Assembly: GCF_029962485.1 (NCBI RefSeq)
Contig: NZ_CP073637.1
Span: 2,728,001-2,792,000 of the forward strand
Length of the DNA: 64,000 nucleotides
Source of the DNA: Burkholderia cepacia
GTDB lineage: Bacteria > Pseudomonadota > Gammaproteobacteria > Burkholderiales > Burkholderiaceae
Direction: 5' to 3'
Part shown: one piece after another, positions 11,608-20,147 of the stretch
Layout of the letters: each line of letters opens with the position of its first letter
How positions within the stretch are numbered: the first letter of the stretch is position 1
The notes under the pieces: generated by a model
What the model saw: the letters and a program-made list of their open reading frames with translations, nothing else
Database searches by the model: none
What the model was told of the DNA's origin: nothing
Position numbers and translations under genes: made by a program

Positions 11608-12366
11608 ATGCGGTTGAGCGGCAAGACGGCCATCGTCACGGGCGGCGGCTCGGGTTTCGGCGAAGGCATCGCGAAGACGTATGCGCGCGAAGGCGCGAAC
11701 GTCGTCGTCAACGATCTGAACGGTGCGGCGGCCGAGCGCGTCGCAAGCGAGATCGCGCTCGCGGGCGGCAAGGCGATCGCGGTGGCCGGCGACGTGTCGA
11801 AGCAGGACGACTGGCATGCGCTGCTGCAGGCCACGCTCGACGATTTCCACTCGGTGCAGATCGTCGTGAACAACGCGGGCACCACGCACCGCAACAAACC
11901 CGTACTCGACGTGACGGAAGCCGAGTTCGACCGCGTGTACGCGGTCAACATGAAGAGCCTGTTCTGGTGCGTGCAGACCTTCGTGCCGTATTTCCGCGAA
12001 CAGGGCGGCGGCGTGTTCGTGAATGTCGCGTCGACGGCCGGCGTGCGGCCGCGCCCGGGCCTCGTCTGGTACAACAGTACGAAGGGCGCGATGATCACCG
12101 CGAGCAAGTCGCTCGCGGCCGAGCTCGGCGCCGACCGCATCCGCGTGAACTGCATCAATCCCGTGCTCGGCGAGACGGCGCTGATGACCGAGTTCATGGG
12201 CTGCGAGGACACGCCCGAGAACCGCCGCCGCTTCCTCGCGACGATCCCGCTCGGCCGCTTCTCGACGCCGCAGGACATCGCGAACGCGGCGCTTTATCTT
12301 GCATCCGACGAAGCCGAATTCATCACCGGCGTCTGCCTCGAAGTCGACGGCGGGCGCTGCATCTAG
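11608..12366 (+). CDS. Short-chain dehydrogenase/reductase (glucose 1-dehydrogenase-like)
   Basis: A 252-residue classical SDR oxidoreductase using NAD(P). The Rossmann cofactor loop TGGGSGFGEG is at residues 11-20, the structural NNAG motif at 88-91, and the catalytic residues are Ser142, Tyr155 and Lys159 (YNSTK). The ATG at 11608 is preceded by AGGAG at 11596-11600. It lies 85 bp after the aldehyde dehydrogenase and 174 bp before the MFS gene, all on the plus strand. Acidic residue Asp36 at the end of the second strand (VVVNDL) favours NAD over NADP. Substrate unknown. Confidence 0.9.
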   Translation: MRLSGKTAIVTGGGSGFGEGIAKTYAREGANVVVNDLNGAAAERVASEIALAGGKAIAVAGDVSKQDDWHALLQATLDDFHSVQIVVNNAGTTHRNKPVLDVTEAEFDRVYAVNMKSLFWCVQTFVPYFREQGGGVFVNVASTAGVRPRPGLVWYNSTKGAMITASKSLAAELGADRIRVNCINPVLGETALMTEFMGCEDTPENRRRFLATIPLGRFSTPQDIANAALYLASDEAEFITGVCLEVDGGRCI

Positions 12367-12540
12367 CGGTATCCCCGTTGCCGCGACGTGCCGCGGCCGG
12401 CAACCGCAACGACACACGCGCATTGCTTTGCACGACACCGGACAAGGCGCCGATACGCCTTGTCCAGCCAACTACAAGGACAGCGGTGCATGGGATCCAA
12501 GTAACCGCTAAAGCGCTAACTTCGATCGACAGGAGACAAC

Positions 12541-13845
12541 ATGGCAACATCGACGCAGTCGCTGCCGGGCTCGTCCGGCGCATTCGAGGAAGCAACCTAT
12601 CGCAAGGTGTCGTGGCGGCTGGTGCCGCTCCTGCTGCTGTGCTACGTGGTCGCGTATCTCGACCGCGTGAACGTCGGGTTCGCGAAGCTGCAGATGGCGA
12701 GCGACCTGAACCTGAGCGACACCGTGTACGGGCTCGGCGCCGGGATCTTCTTCTTCGGCTATTTCCTCTTCGAAGTGCCGAGCAACATCATCCTGCACAA
12801 GGTCGGCGCGCGCGTGTGGATCGCGCGCATCATGGCGACCTGGGGCGTGATCTCGATCCTGACGATGTTCGTCACGACGCCCGCGATGTTCTACGTGATG
12901 CGCTTCCTGCTCGGCGTCGCCGAGGCAGGCTTCTTCCCCGGCGTGATCCTCTACCTCACGTACTGGTACCCCGCGCACCGGCGCGGCCGGATGACGACGT
13001 TCTTCATGACGGCAGTCGCGTTGTCCGGCGTGATCGGCGGACCGCTCTCGGGCTTCATCCTGAAGGCGTTCGACGGCAAGAGCGGGTGGCACGGCTGGCA
13101 ATGGCTGTTCCTGCTCGAAGGTATCCCGTCGGTGCTGGTCGGCGTGCTCGTGTTCTTCAAGCTCGACGAGCGAATCGCGAAGGCGACGTGGCTGACCGAC
13201 GAGGAAAAGGCGCTGCTCACCCGCAACGTCGACGCGGAGGAAGCGACCAAGGAAGACCTGCCGCTCGGCGCCGTGATGTCGAGCCCGCGCGTGTGGCTGA
13301 TGGCGCTGATCTATTTCTCGTTCGTGATGGGGCTCTACGGCGTCGGCTTCTGGCTGCCGACGATCATCAAGGCGACGGGCGTGACCGACACGATCATGAT
13401 CGGCCTGCTGTCGGCGATTCCGTATGCGGCCGCGGTGGTCGCGATGATCCTGATCGCGCGCAGCGCGGACAAGCGCCGCGAACGCCGCTGGCACCTCGCG
13501 ATCCCGGCCGCGATCGGCGCGCTCGGGCTCGTGCTGTCGGTGATCTGGGCGCACCAGACCGCGCTCGCGATGCTCGGCCTCACGCTCGCGACGATCGGCA
13601 TCCTGACGACGCTGCCGCTGTTCTGGAGCCTGCCGACCGCGTTCCTCGGCGGCACGGCGGCCGCGGCCGGCATCGCGATGATCAACTCGATCGGCAACCT
13701 CGCCGGCTTCCTGAGCCCGTACATGATGGGCTGGCTCAAGCAGGCGACGGGCGCCAACAATGCTGGCATGGTCATGCTTGCCGCGTTCCTCGTGCTCGGC
13801 GGGCTGCTCGCGCTGTCGGTGCCGAAGCGGCTGGTCGACAAGTGA
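12541..13845 (+). CDS. MFS transporter, anion:cation symporter (ACS) family
   Basis: A 434-residue inner-membrane permease with twelve predicted membrane helices and a central hydrophilic loop (about residues 200-245). The N-terminal segment YLDRVNVGFAKLQM is the characteristic ACS-family sequence (phthalate, glucarate and tartrate-type transporters), and the motif-A-like region HRRGRMTTFF lies after helix 4. The ATG at 12541 follows AGGAGA. The position at the end of the aldehyde dehydrogenase/SDR run suggests it imports the substrate of those enzymes, probably an organic anion. It is closed by a strong terminator. Confidence 0.9.
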   Translation: MATSTQSLPGSSGAFEEATYRKVSWRLVPLLLLCYVVAYLDRVNVGFAKLQMASDLNLSDTVYGLGAGIFFFGYFLFEVPSNIILHKVGARVWIARIMATWGVISILTMFVTTPAMFYVMRFLLGVAEAGFFPGVILYLTYWYPAHRRGRMTTFFMTAVALSGVIGGPLSGFILKAFDGKSGWHGWQWLFLLEGIPSVLVGVLVFFKLDERIAKATWLTDEEKALLTRNVDAEEATKEDLPLGAVMSSPRVWLMALIYFSFVMGLYGVGFWLPTIIKATGVTDTIMIGLLSAIPYAAAVVAMILIARSADKRRERRWHLAIPAAIGALGLVLSVIWAHQTALAMLGLTLATIGILTTLPLFWSLPTAFLGGTAAAAGIAMINSIGNLAGFLSPYMMGWLKQATGANNAGMVMLAAFLVLGGLLALSVPKRLVDK

Positions 13846-13899
13846 CGCGCGGCGCATAGCGGCGCACCGGACACGCCGGCCGACCGCCGGCTCCCGAAA

Positions 13900-13940
13900 C
13901 GCCCCGGCGACCGGAACCCCTCCGGTCGCCGGGGCGTTTT
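13900..13940 (+). terminator. Intrinsic terminator after MFS gene
   Basis: A perfect 16-bp stem (13900-13915 with 13921-13936), 5-nt loop, then TTTT at 13937-13940. Confidence 0.92.
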
Positions 13941-14024
13941 CAATTCCGGACAGGCGCGACCCGGATCGGGCGGATGCTACGCCGGCTGGATGATGACACC
14001 TTATTCACCAAATTATTCCCTTAT

Positions 14025-14054
14025 TGTCCTTTACACATGGAACAATAAAGGACA
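14025..14054. promoter_or_regulatory. Dyad upstream of the HTH gene, operator-like
   Basis: TGTCCTTTA at 14025-14033 and its exact complement TAAAGGACA at 14046-14054 flank a 12-nt spacer, ending nine bases before the chosen start codon. The surrounding 13997-14060 stretch is strikingly AT-rich for this replicon, as expected of a promoter. With 9-bp arms about two turns apart it looks like a dimer binding site, possibly for autoregulation by the HTH protein it precedes. The second arm includes AAGGA, which could double as the ribosome binding site. Confidence 0.5.
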
Positions 14055-14062
14055 TTCAGGGA

Positions 14063-14491
14063 ATGTATTCACCAACCATGTTCCACACCGTCGAAGACAC
14101 TGCCGCCCGCTTGCGCGTCCACCCGAAAACCGTCTTGCGGTTCATTCGCGACGGCAAGCTGCGCGCGACGCGGGTCGGCCGCGCGTACCGCATCCTCGAC
14201 ACGGACCTCGCCGCGTTCGCACAAACGGAGCCGGCCGCGCCCGTACCGCGCGCGGTGCGCGTCACCAGCATCGTCGACATTCCGGACGCGTCTCAGTCGA
14301 TGCACCAGTACCTGTCGCGCTCGCTGCATGCGATGGCGGCGGGCCGCACGTCGTATGTCGAACCCGTGCGGATCGACGTCACGTTCGACCCCGCTGCAAG
14401 CGTGGTCAAGGTCGTCGTCGCCGCGACGCCGGCCGACACGGCGGCGCTGATGTCGTCGCTCGACATGCTGCTGCAGAAAAGCGGGACATGA
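14063..14491 (+). CDS. Excisionase-type helix-turn-helix protein
   Basis: A 142-residue protein. Residues about 9-53 (TVEDTAARLRVHPKTVLRFI, then RDGKLRATRVGRAYRIL) are a winged HTH of the excisionase/MerR-like HTH_17 type. The C-terminal about 80 residues have alternating hydrophobic strands (RIDVTFDP, VVKVVVAATP) and resemble no domain I can name; they may be a dimerisation or ligand-binding module. The ATG at 14063 is chosen because AAAGGA lies 10 nt upstream; TTG at 14024 and ATG at 14078 are alternatives. The stop overlaps the hydrolase start (ATGA at 14488-14491), so the two are translationally coupled. There is no integrase nearby, so a role as a phage-style directionality factor is unlikely; a local regulator fits better. 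Confidence 0.8.
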   Translation: MYSPTMFHTVEDTAARLRVHPKTVLRFIRDGKLRATRVGRAYRILDTDLAAFAQTEPAAPVPRAVRVTSIVDIPDASQSMHQYLSRSLHAMAAGRTSYVEPVRIDVTFDPAASVVKVVVAATPADTAALMSSLDMLLQKSGT

Positions 14492-15714
14492 GCGCGATCT
14501 TCCGGTCGCCCCGCCACGCCCGCGCGATTCGCGCCGCGTACGCGGCCGCGCTATCGCACTGGCCGGCCGGACACCGGCGCGTCACGATACAAACGCGCCA
14601 GGGCGCGACGCATGTGATCGCCTGTGGCCCGGAACACGCGCCGCCGGTCGTGCTGATTCACGGCGCGCAGACGACAGCGGCAAGCTGGCAACATTACGCG
14701 GCCGTTTGGTCGAAGCACTTCCGGCTCTACGCGATCGACGTGATCGGCGAAGCAGGGCCCAGCGCGCCGTCGCGGCCGCCGCTCGCGGGTGACGCGTACG
14801 CGCAGTGGCTCGACGACGTGCTGGACGGCCTGCAGGTGTCGCGCGCCGCGTTCGTCGGCATCTCGCTCGGTGCGCGAACGGCGCTCGACTTCGCGCTGCG
14901 GCGGCCCGCGCGCGTGACGCGGCTCGCGCTGCTCTGCCCGTCCGGCATCGGCCGACAGAAGCCGTTTCTGTGGTGGGCGCTGCCGCTGTTGCTGCTCGGC
15001 GATGCCGGGCGCGCGTGCGTGCGACGGCGCGTGCTCGGCCGTCTGCCGCCCGCGTCGACGCCGGCCGAGCGTGACGCGCTCGCACTGATGCGCGCTGTCG
15101 ATCGCGGGTTTCGCCCTCGCCTCGAACCGATTCCGGTATTCGACGACGCTACGCTCCGCACGTTGTCCATGCGCGTGCTGGCGATCGTCGGCGGCCGCGA
15201 TGTGATGCTCGATTCACGCGACACGCGCGACCGCCTGACACGTCTCGTGCCGCACGCGCACGTCCGGTTGCTTCCCGAGCAGCCCCACTTCATCCGCGGA
15301 CAGCGCGACACCATACTCGCGTTTCTCGCGTCGACGGAAACCCTCGACATGCCCCATCGAATCGTTCAGGCAGCCGGCAGCCGTGTGCTGGTCCGCGACC
15401 CTTCCGCCGGCCTCGTGCAGCGGGAAAGCGATGCGCTCGAGCTCGTCGCGCTTGCGCACGAGCACGAAGCCGACTGGATCGCGGTCCCCGCCGACACGCT
15501 GCACGACGACTTCTACCGGCTCGACAGCGGGCTGGCCGGCGCCGTGCTGCAGAAGCTCGTCAACTACGGCGTCCGGCTCGGCGTGGTCGGCGACATCGAT
15601 CGCTGGCTCACGCGCAGCGAAGCGCTGCGCGCGCTCGTTCGCGAGTCCAATCGCGGGAAGTCGGTGTGGTTCGTCGCGAGCGAGGACGACCTGCTGCGCA
15701 GGCTCGGCGCGTAA
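14488..15714 (+). CDS. Alpha/beta hydrolase fused to a DUF4180-like domain
   Basis: A 408-residue protein. Residues about 30-285 are an alpha/beta hydrolase with oxyanion-region VVLIHGAQ, nucleophile elbow GISLG (Ser126), acid Asp238 (GGRDVM) and His267 (EQPHFI), so the triad is complete. Residues about 292-408 match what I know of DUF4180: an RVLVRD strand, ADWIAVPADTLHDDFYRLDS, GLAGAVLQKLVNYGVRLGVV and a terminal VRESNRGKSVWFV. DUF4180 is normally a stand-alone protein of about 120 residues, so this is a fusion. There is no signal peptide. It overlaps the upstream HTH gene by 4 bp and is followed by a terminator, giving a tight two-gene unit. Substrate and the job of the DUF4180 part are unknown. 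Confidence 0.85.
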   Translation: MSAIFRSPRHARAIRAAYAAALSHWPAGHRRVTIQTRQGATHVIACGPEHAPPVVLIHGAQTTAASWQHYAAVWSKHFRLYAIDVIGEAGPSAPSRPPLAGDAYAQWLDDVLDGLQVSRAAFVGISLGARTALDFALRRPARVTRLALLCPSGIGRQKPFLWWALPLLLLGDAGRACVRRRVLGRLPPASTPAERDALALMRAVDRGFRPRLEPIPVFDDATLRTLSMRVLAIVGGRDVMLDSRDTRDRLTRLVPHAHVRLLPEQPHFIRGQRDTILAFLASTETLDMPHRIVQAAGSRVLVRDPSAGLVQRESDALELVALAHEHEADWIAVPADTLHDDFYRLDSGLAGAVLQKLVNYGVRLGVVGDIDRWLTRSEALRALVRESNRGKSVWFVASEDDLLRRLGA

Positions 15715-15720
15715 CGGACG

Positions 15721-15758
15721 AAAAAGCCCCGAAGGCCGCTTGGCGTTCGGGGCTTTTT
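15721..15758. terminator. Bidirectional terminator between hydrolase-DUF4180 gene and hemY
   Basis: Arms 15721-15733 and 15746-15758 are perfectly complementary with a 12-nt loop, A5 on the left and T5 on the right, serving both convergent genes. Confidence 0.92.
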
Positions 15759-15774
15759 GCAGCGTAGCGCCGCG

Positions 15775-16962
15775 TCAGACCACGGTGATCGCGAGCGCGC
15801 TTTCGCGATAGTGCTTCGCGGCCTTGTCGGTTTCGCCGAGATGCTCGAACAGGCGAGCAAGCGCGCGATGGGCCCGAACCTTCAGCGCCTCGTTGTCGGC
15901 CAGCTTCAGCGCCGATTCGAGGAACGACTGCGCCTTGCCCCAGAGCTGCTGCTGCTGGCAGAGGCGGCCGAGCGCGAACAGCAGGTCGGCATCGTCCGGG
16001 TGATCCTTCTTCCATCCTTCGGCCTTCTGGATCAGCGGCAGCGCATCGGCGCCGGCCGTGTCCGGGTAGCGGCGCAGCAGGCGTGCATCCCAGTTGTGCG
16101 CGAGCGCGTCCTCGACGATGCGGCGTGCTTCGTTGCGACGCTCGAGCGGCACGAGCAGGTCGGCCGCGAGATCGGCCAGACGCGGCGACTGACGCTCGAC
16201 CGGCGACAGCGACTGCCACACCTCGAGCAGCGCGTCCGGGTCGTGCCGGCGTTCGCGCAGCAGGTTTTCCGCCGCCTGCTGGCGCAGCCGCACGGCCGCG
16301 GCCGGATGCAACGCCTCACGCTTCTCGAGCGCCTTCGCAAGCTTCAGCACCTCGGCCCAGTTCTTCAACTGCTGCTGCGCGCGCAGCGCAACCTGCTGCG
16401 CATGAATGCGCTTGCCGCCGGCCTGCATGTCGGCCAGCGCGGCGAGTGCGCCGTCGGCATCGCGCGCATCCGCGCGCATGTCGGCCGCCGCGAGCAGCCG
16501 TGCATCTTGCCACTCAGGTGCATCGACCTTCGACAGCCAGTCGTCGCGGCGCGTGTACTCGTGCATCCGGTGCGCGGCGGTGGCCGCGACGAGACTCGCG
16601 GCGCCGAGATTCGCATCGACCGTCAGCGCTTCACGCGCGGCCTTCTCCGCACGCGAGAAGCGGCCTGCGTACAGGTTCGAAATTGCGTCGCGCAGCGACG
16701 CCTGTGCCTTCTCGTTGCGCGAGCGTGCACGATACGCGGCGACCCGCTGCGGCATGCGCCAGATGTTGCGCACGATGCGCAGCAGCGCGTACATGACGAT
16801 GAACAGCACGACGATGGCGATCACGAACAGGTTCAGCGACACGTCGATCCGGTACGGCGGATAGACGAGCAGCACCTGCCCCGCGTCGAAATGGCCGACG
16901 GTGGCGAGTGCCGCGGCGATCGCGAACAGGACCGCGAGCCAGACGATTCCTCGAAGCGTCAT
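15775..16962 (-). CDS. hemY: HemY, TPR protein of tetrapyrrole operon
   Basis: A 395-residue inner-membrane protein of the proteobacterial HemY family (not the Bacillus protoporphyrinogen oxidase of the same name). Two hydrophobic segments at about residues 4-22 and 40-60 (HemY_N) are followed by a long helical region of TPR-like repeats, such as LFALGRLCQQQQLWGKAQSFL and KVRAHRALARLFEHLGETDKA. It is thought to assist late haem synthesis, but its biochemical role is not settled. The start lies 2 bp from the end of hemDX, so the two are co-transcribed with hemC upstream. Confidence 0.92.
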   Translation of the reverse strand: MTLRGIVWLAVLFAIAAALATVGHFDAGQVLLVYPPYRIDVSLNLFVIAIVVLFIVMYALLRIVRNIWRMPQRVAAYRARSRNEKAQASLRDAISNLYAGRFSRAEKAAREALTVDANLGAASLVAATAAHRMHEYTRRDDWLSKVDAPEWQDARLLAAADMRADARDADGALAALADMQAGGKRIHAQQVALRAQQQLKNWAEVLKLAKALEKREALHPAAAVRLRQQAAENLLRERRHDPDALLEVWQSLSPVERQSPRLADLAADLLVPLERRNEARRIVEDALAHNWDARLLRRYPDTAGADALPLIQKAEGWKKDHPDDADLLFALGRLCQQQQLWGKAQSFLESALKLADNEALKVRAHRALARLFEHLGETDKAAKHYRESALAITVV

Positions 16963-16964
16963 CG

Positions 16965-18935
16965 TTACCCCCGGCTCTTGAACTGCTGAACGGCGTTCAG
17001 GCTCGTGTTCAGGTTCGGCACCGCAACCGTCAGCGATGCACCGTCAACCTGCTTGAGCAGATCCTCGACGGTCTGCGTGTCCTTCGATGCCTGGTCGAAA
17101 TACTTCCCGAGCGACGCCTGAGCGGCGTGCAGGTCGGCCTTCATCGCGCCGTCATTGCGCGCGAGCAGCGACAGCCGCGCGGTGAGCAGGCGCAGCTTCA
17201 CGTTCTCGCGCACGAAGTAGCCCTGGTCGGGCGACGCGAGCATCGCGTCCGCGTTGTCGATCCGGCGCACCTGCACGAGCCCCTTCAACTGCTGGCCGAG
17301 ACCGGCCGAGAAGTCGTGCCACCACACCTTCCAGCGCGGCTCGCCGGCCACCGCCGACGATGCGGCTTCGGCCGGCGCGGCCTTCGGCGCTTCGTGCGGG
17401 ACGATCGCCTCGCCGGACAGCGGCAGCGCGTCGATCTTCGCGATCGCGTCGTCGAGCTTGATCGCGAGGCCCGTGAGGTCGGCCGCCGGTGCGGCCTTCA
17501 GCTTTTCGATGTCCAGCGCGAGCGCCTTGCGCACCGTGACGGCCTGCGCGCTCTGCGAGGTGGCGAGGCGCGCGTCGGCGTTCTGCAGCGCGATCAGCGC
17601 GAGCTGCGTGTTGCCGGTCAGCTGAAGCTGCTGGCTCGCGCTCGACAGCATCTGGTCGACTTCCTCGAGCATCCACGCATCGCGGTTGCGCGACAGGTCC
17701 TGGTATTGCTGCTGCAGCGCCTGCTGCGCGCTCTGCGCGTCGGCGAGCTTGCCGTCGAGCTGTGCGAGCTGCGTGTCGACCTGGTGCGTGCTGGCAAGCG
17801 CCTGCTCGGTCTTCATGCGCGTTTCGGCCGTCTGCGCGTCGAGCGCCTTCTGGCGCGTGACGAACGTGCCGTCGAGCCGGTCGATCTTGCGGTTCAGCGC
17901 GTAGCCGCCGACACCGGCCGCGCAGCCAAGCACGACGACGACGAACCACAGCACCGCGCTGCCGCCGCGGCGCGCGGGCGGTTCGGACGCCATATAGGCG
18001 GGACGGGACGGCGGTGCGGATGCAGCGGCCGGCTGGGATGCGACGCTTTTGGAATCGTTGGTATCTGTCATGCGTTTAGTCACCGGTGCGGCTGTCGCCG
18101 GTTGGACGGCCTCGTCGGCCATCGTTCGAAACGCGCGGACGATGCGCTCATCGCCCGCGCCGGTCAGCGTAATCCTATCAAAACCCAGTGCGCGCGCGGT
18201 CTGCTCGATCCGCGGGTGCGGCGTGACGAGCGGCGCATGCTTCAGCGCGTCGATCTCGGCATCGTTCAGGTGTGCCCGTGCGAGTTCGTGCAGGTTGCGT
18301 ACGCCTTCGGAACTCGTGACGAGCCACGCGTGCGGCTGGCCGTCGAGCAGCGCGTGCACGCGCTCCCACGCGCCGACGCGCGGCTCCGGCACGACGCGCC
18401 GGTATGCGGCGACGAGCGTGACGTCCGCGCCGGCCTCGCGCAGCCGGTCGGCGAGCCATTCGCGCCCGCCGTCGCCGCGCACGATCAGCACGCGCTTGCC
18501 CGTCAGCGCCTGCACGCCGCCGAACGCGGTCTCGATGCACGCGAACAGGCTTTCGGAATCGTAATGGGGCACGCCGCCGTCGGCCGGCGCCTGCGGCGCG
18601 ATCACGCGATGCGCGGGCGCCGCGATGCCGTGACGCGCGAGCGCCGCGACGCTGCCGGGCCCGACCACGCCGACCGGCAGCGCATTCGGCCAGATCGCGC
18701 CGTACTGCGCGAGCGCGCGGTCGATCGCGTTCGGCGACACGAAAATCACGAGCGCGTAGTCGGCGAGCGCCGCGAACGCGGCGTCGAGCGGCGCCGGATC
18801 GTCGACCGGCGCAATGTCGATCAGCGGGAATTCGAGCACGTCGCAACCGGCATCGGCCAGTTGCGACGCAAGCGCGTCGGACTGACCGTCCGGACGCGTC
18901 AGGACAGCGGTGAACGCGCGCGCGCCGCCCGCCAT
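16965..18935 (-). CDS. hemDX: Fused uroporphyrinogen-III synthase / HemX membrane protein
   Basis: A 656-residue fusion. Residues 1-270 are HemD, which cyclises hydroxymethylbilane with ring-D inversion to uroporphyrinogen III (conserved TRPDGQSD at the start, VIFVSPNAI and WLVTSSEGVRNL later). A Pro/Ala/Ser linker (275-325) leads to one membrane helix at about 326-347, then a long coiled coil (350-450) and a C-terminal HemX domain outside the membrane. The ATG at 18935 shares its A with the hemC stop (TGATG). An internal Met289 (MTDTNDSK) sits exactly where separate HemX proteins begin. I recall this hemDX fusion as usual in Burkholderia, so it is probably not an assembly artefact. Confidence 0.93.
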   Translation of the reverse strand: MAGGARAFTAVLTRPDGQSDALASQLADAGCDVLEFPLIDIAPVDDPAPLDAAFAALADYALVIFVSPNAIDRALAQYGAIWPNALPVGVVGPGSVAALARHGIAAPAHRVIAPQAPADGGVPHYDSESLFACIETAFGGVQALTGKRVLIVRGDGGREWLADRLREAGADVTLVAAYRRVVPEPRVGAWERVHALLDGQPHAWLVTSSEGVRNLHELARAHLNDAEIDALKHAPLVTPHPRIEQTARALGFDRITLTGAGDERIVRAFRTMADEAVQPATAAPVTKRMTDTNDSKSVASQPAAASAPPSRPAYMASEPPARRGGSAVLWFVVVVLGCAAGVGGYALNRKIDRLDGTFVTRQKALDAQTAETRMKTEQALASTHQVDTQLAQLDGKLADAQSAQQALQQQYQDLSRNRDAWMLEEVDQMLSSASQQLQLTGNTQLALIALQNADARLATSQSAQAVTVRKALALDIEKLKAAPAADLTGLAIKLDDAIAKIDALPLSGEAIVPHEAPKAAPAEAASSAVAGEPRWKVWWHDFSAGLGQQLKGLVQVRRIDNADAMLASPDQGYFVRENVKLRLLTARLSLLARNDGAMKADLHAAQASLGKYFDQASKDTQTVEDLLKQVDGASLTVAVPNLNTSLNAVQQFKSRG

Positions 18936-19939
18936 CAGGCGTCGCCCTTGCCGGCGGCCTGCGAGCCCGCGAGCAGCGCCTGGACGATGTCGAGCGCGCC
19001 TTGCGCCTCGAGTTCGTCGGATACCGCACGGCCGAGCGCGAGCGCATCGGCGACGGTCATCACGGCGCCGCACTCCTCGGCCGTCAGCACGCGCTTGCCG
19101 TCGGTCGTCGACACGCGGCCAGTCAGATACAGTTCACCCGCGCGCCACACCGCGTGCGCGGCGAGCGGCACCTCGCAACTGCCGCCGAGTGCGCGCGACA
19201 CCATCCGCTCGGCCTCGACCGCGAGCGCGGTCTTCGGGTCGTGCAGCGGCGCGAGCCACGCGGCGACGTCATCGCGATGCGCGGCGATCTCGATGCCGAG
19301 CGCGCCCTGGCCGGCGGCCGGCGGACTGGCTTCGACGTCGATCAGCGTGCGGATGCGTGCTTCGAGGCCGAGGCGTTTCAGGCCGGCGGCCGCGAGGATG
19401 ATCGCCGCATAGTCGCCACGGTCGAGCTTCGCGAGACGCGTGTCGAGGTTGCCGCGCAGCGGCAGGACCTCGAGGTGCGGATAGCGCGAACGCAGCATCG
19501 CTTCGCGGCGCAGGCTCGACGTGCCGACGACCGCGCCGGCCGGCAGCGCGTCGAGCGACGCGTAGTCGTTCGACACGAATGCGTCGCGCGGGTCTTCGCG
19601 CTCCATGATCGCGGCAAGCGAGAAGCCGTCGGGCAATGCCATCGGCACGTCCTTCAGCGAATGCACGGCGAGATCGGCGCGGCCGTCGGCCAGCGCGCTC
19701 TCCAGTTCCTTCACGAACAGGCCCTTGCCGCCGACCTTCGACAGCGTGCGATCGAGAATCTGATCGCCGCGGGTCGTCATCCCGAGGATTTTCACGTCAC
19801 AAGCTGGATATAATTTGCGCAGCGCATCACGCACATGTTCGGCTTGCCACATCGCCAGGCGGCTCTCGCGCGAAGCAATCGTCAACGTCGCGGGCGGTTG
19901 TGCCTGTTGCGGCCCGGCCGCAGGGGTCTCGGAATTCAT
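18935..19939 (-). CDS. hemC: Hydroxymethylbilane synthase (porphobilinogen deaminase)
   Basis: A 334-residue cytosolic enzyme that polymerises four porphobilinogens on a dipyrromethane cofactor. The cofactor Cys is in [13 protein letters not shown], the catalytic Asp region is in [17 protein letters not shown], and the N-terminal block [16 protein letters not shown] is conserved. The ATG at 19939 begins [14 protein letters not shown], a short non-conserved extension. It is the first gene of the hemC-hemDX-hemY run and diverges from ppc with 208 bp between the start codons. Confidence 0.96.
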   Translation of the reverse strand: MNSETPAAGPQQAQPPATLTIASRESRLAMWQAEHVRDALRKLYPACDVKILGMTTRGDQILDRTLSKVGGKGLFVKELESALADGRADLAVHSLKDVPMALPDGFSLAAIMEREDPRDAFVSNDYASLDALPAGAVVGTSSLRREAMLRSRYPHLEVLPLRGNLDTRLAKLDRGDYAAIILAAAGLKRLGLEARIRTLIDVEASPPAAGQGALGIEIAAHRDDVAAWLAPLHDPKTALAVEAERMVSRALGGSCEVPLAAHAVWRAGELYLTGRVSTTDGKRVLTAEECGAVMTVADALALGRAVSDELEAQGALDIVQALLAGSQAAGKGDA

Positions 19940-20147
19940 TGCTGGAACATCGAAGGACGGGATTGAAGATCGAACAATGGTAGCACGCACGCCCCGGCCC
20001 GCCCGGGCCCGGAGCCTGCGCCCGGCCTGCCCCTGCGCGGGTCGCGGCGCCGATGTGCGGATGTGCCGCACGTAGCTGGTTGCTTGACCGCAGTTCCCGC
20101 AGTTTTCGCAGTTCCTTTTGACTCGAGCTTTCCCAAGGAAACCCATC

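Noticed and set aside
13990..14487. Possible 166-residue N-terminal extension of the hydrolase
   Set aside because: It overlaps the HTH gene in another frame and is low-complexity Arg-rich. The ATG at 14488 coupled to the HTH stop is far better.
14063..14491. Excisionase label taken as sign of a prophage or integrative element
   Set aside because: There is no integrase, tRNA attachment site, repeat boundary or shift in composition. HTH_17 domains are common in ordinary regulators.
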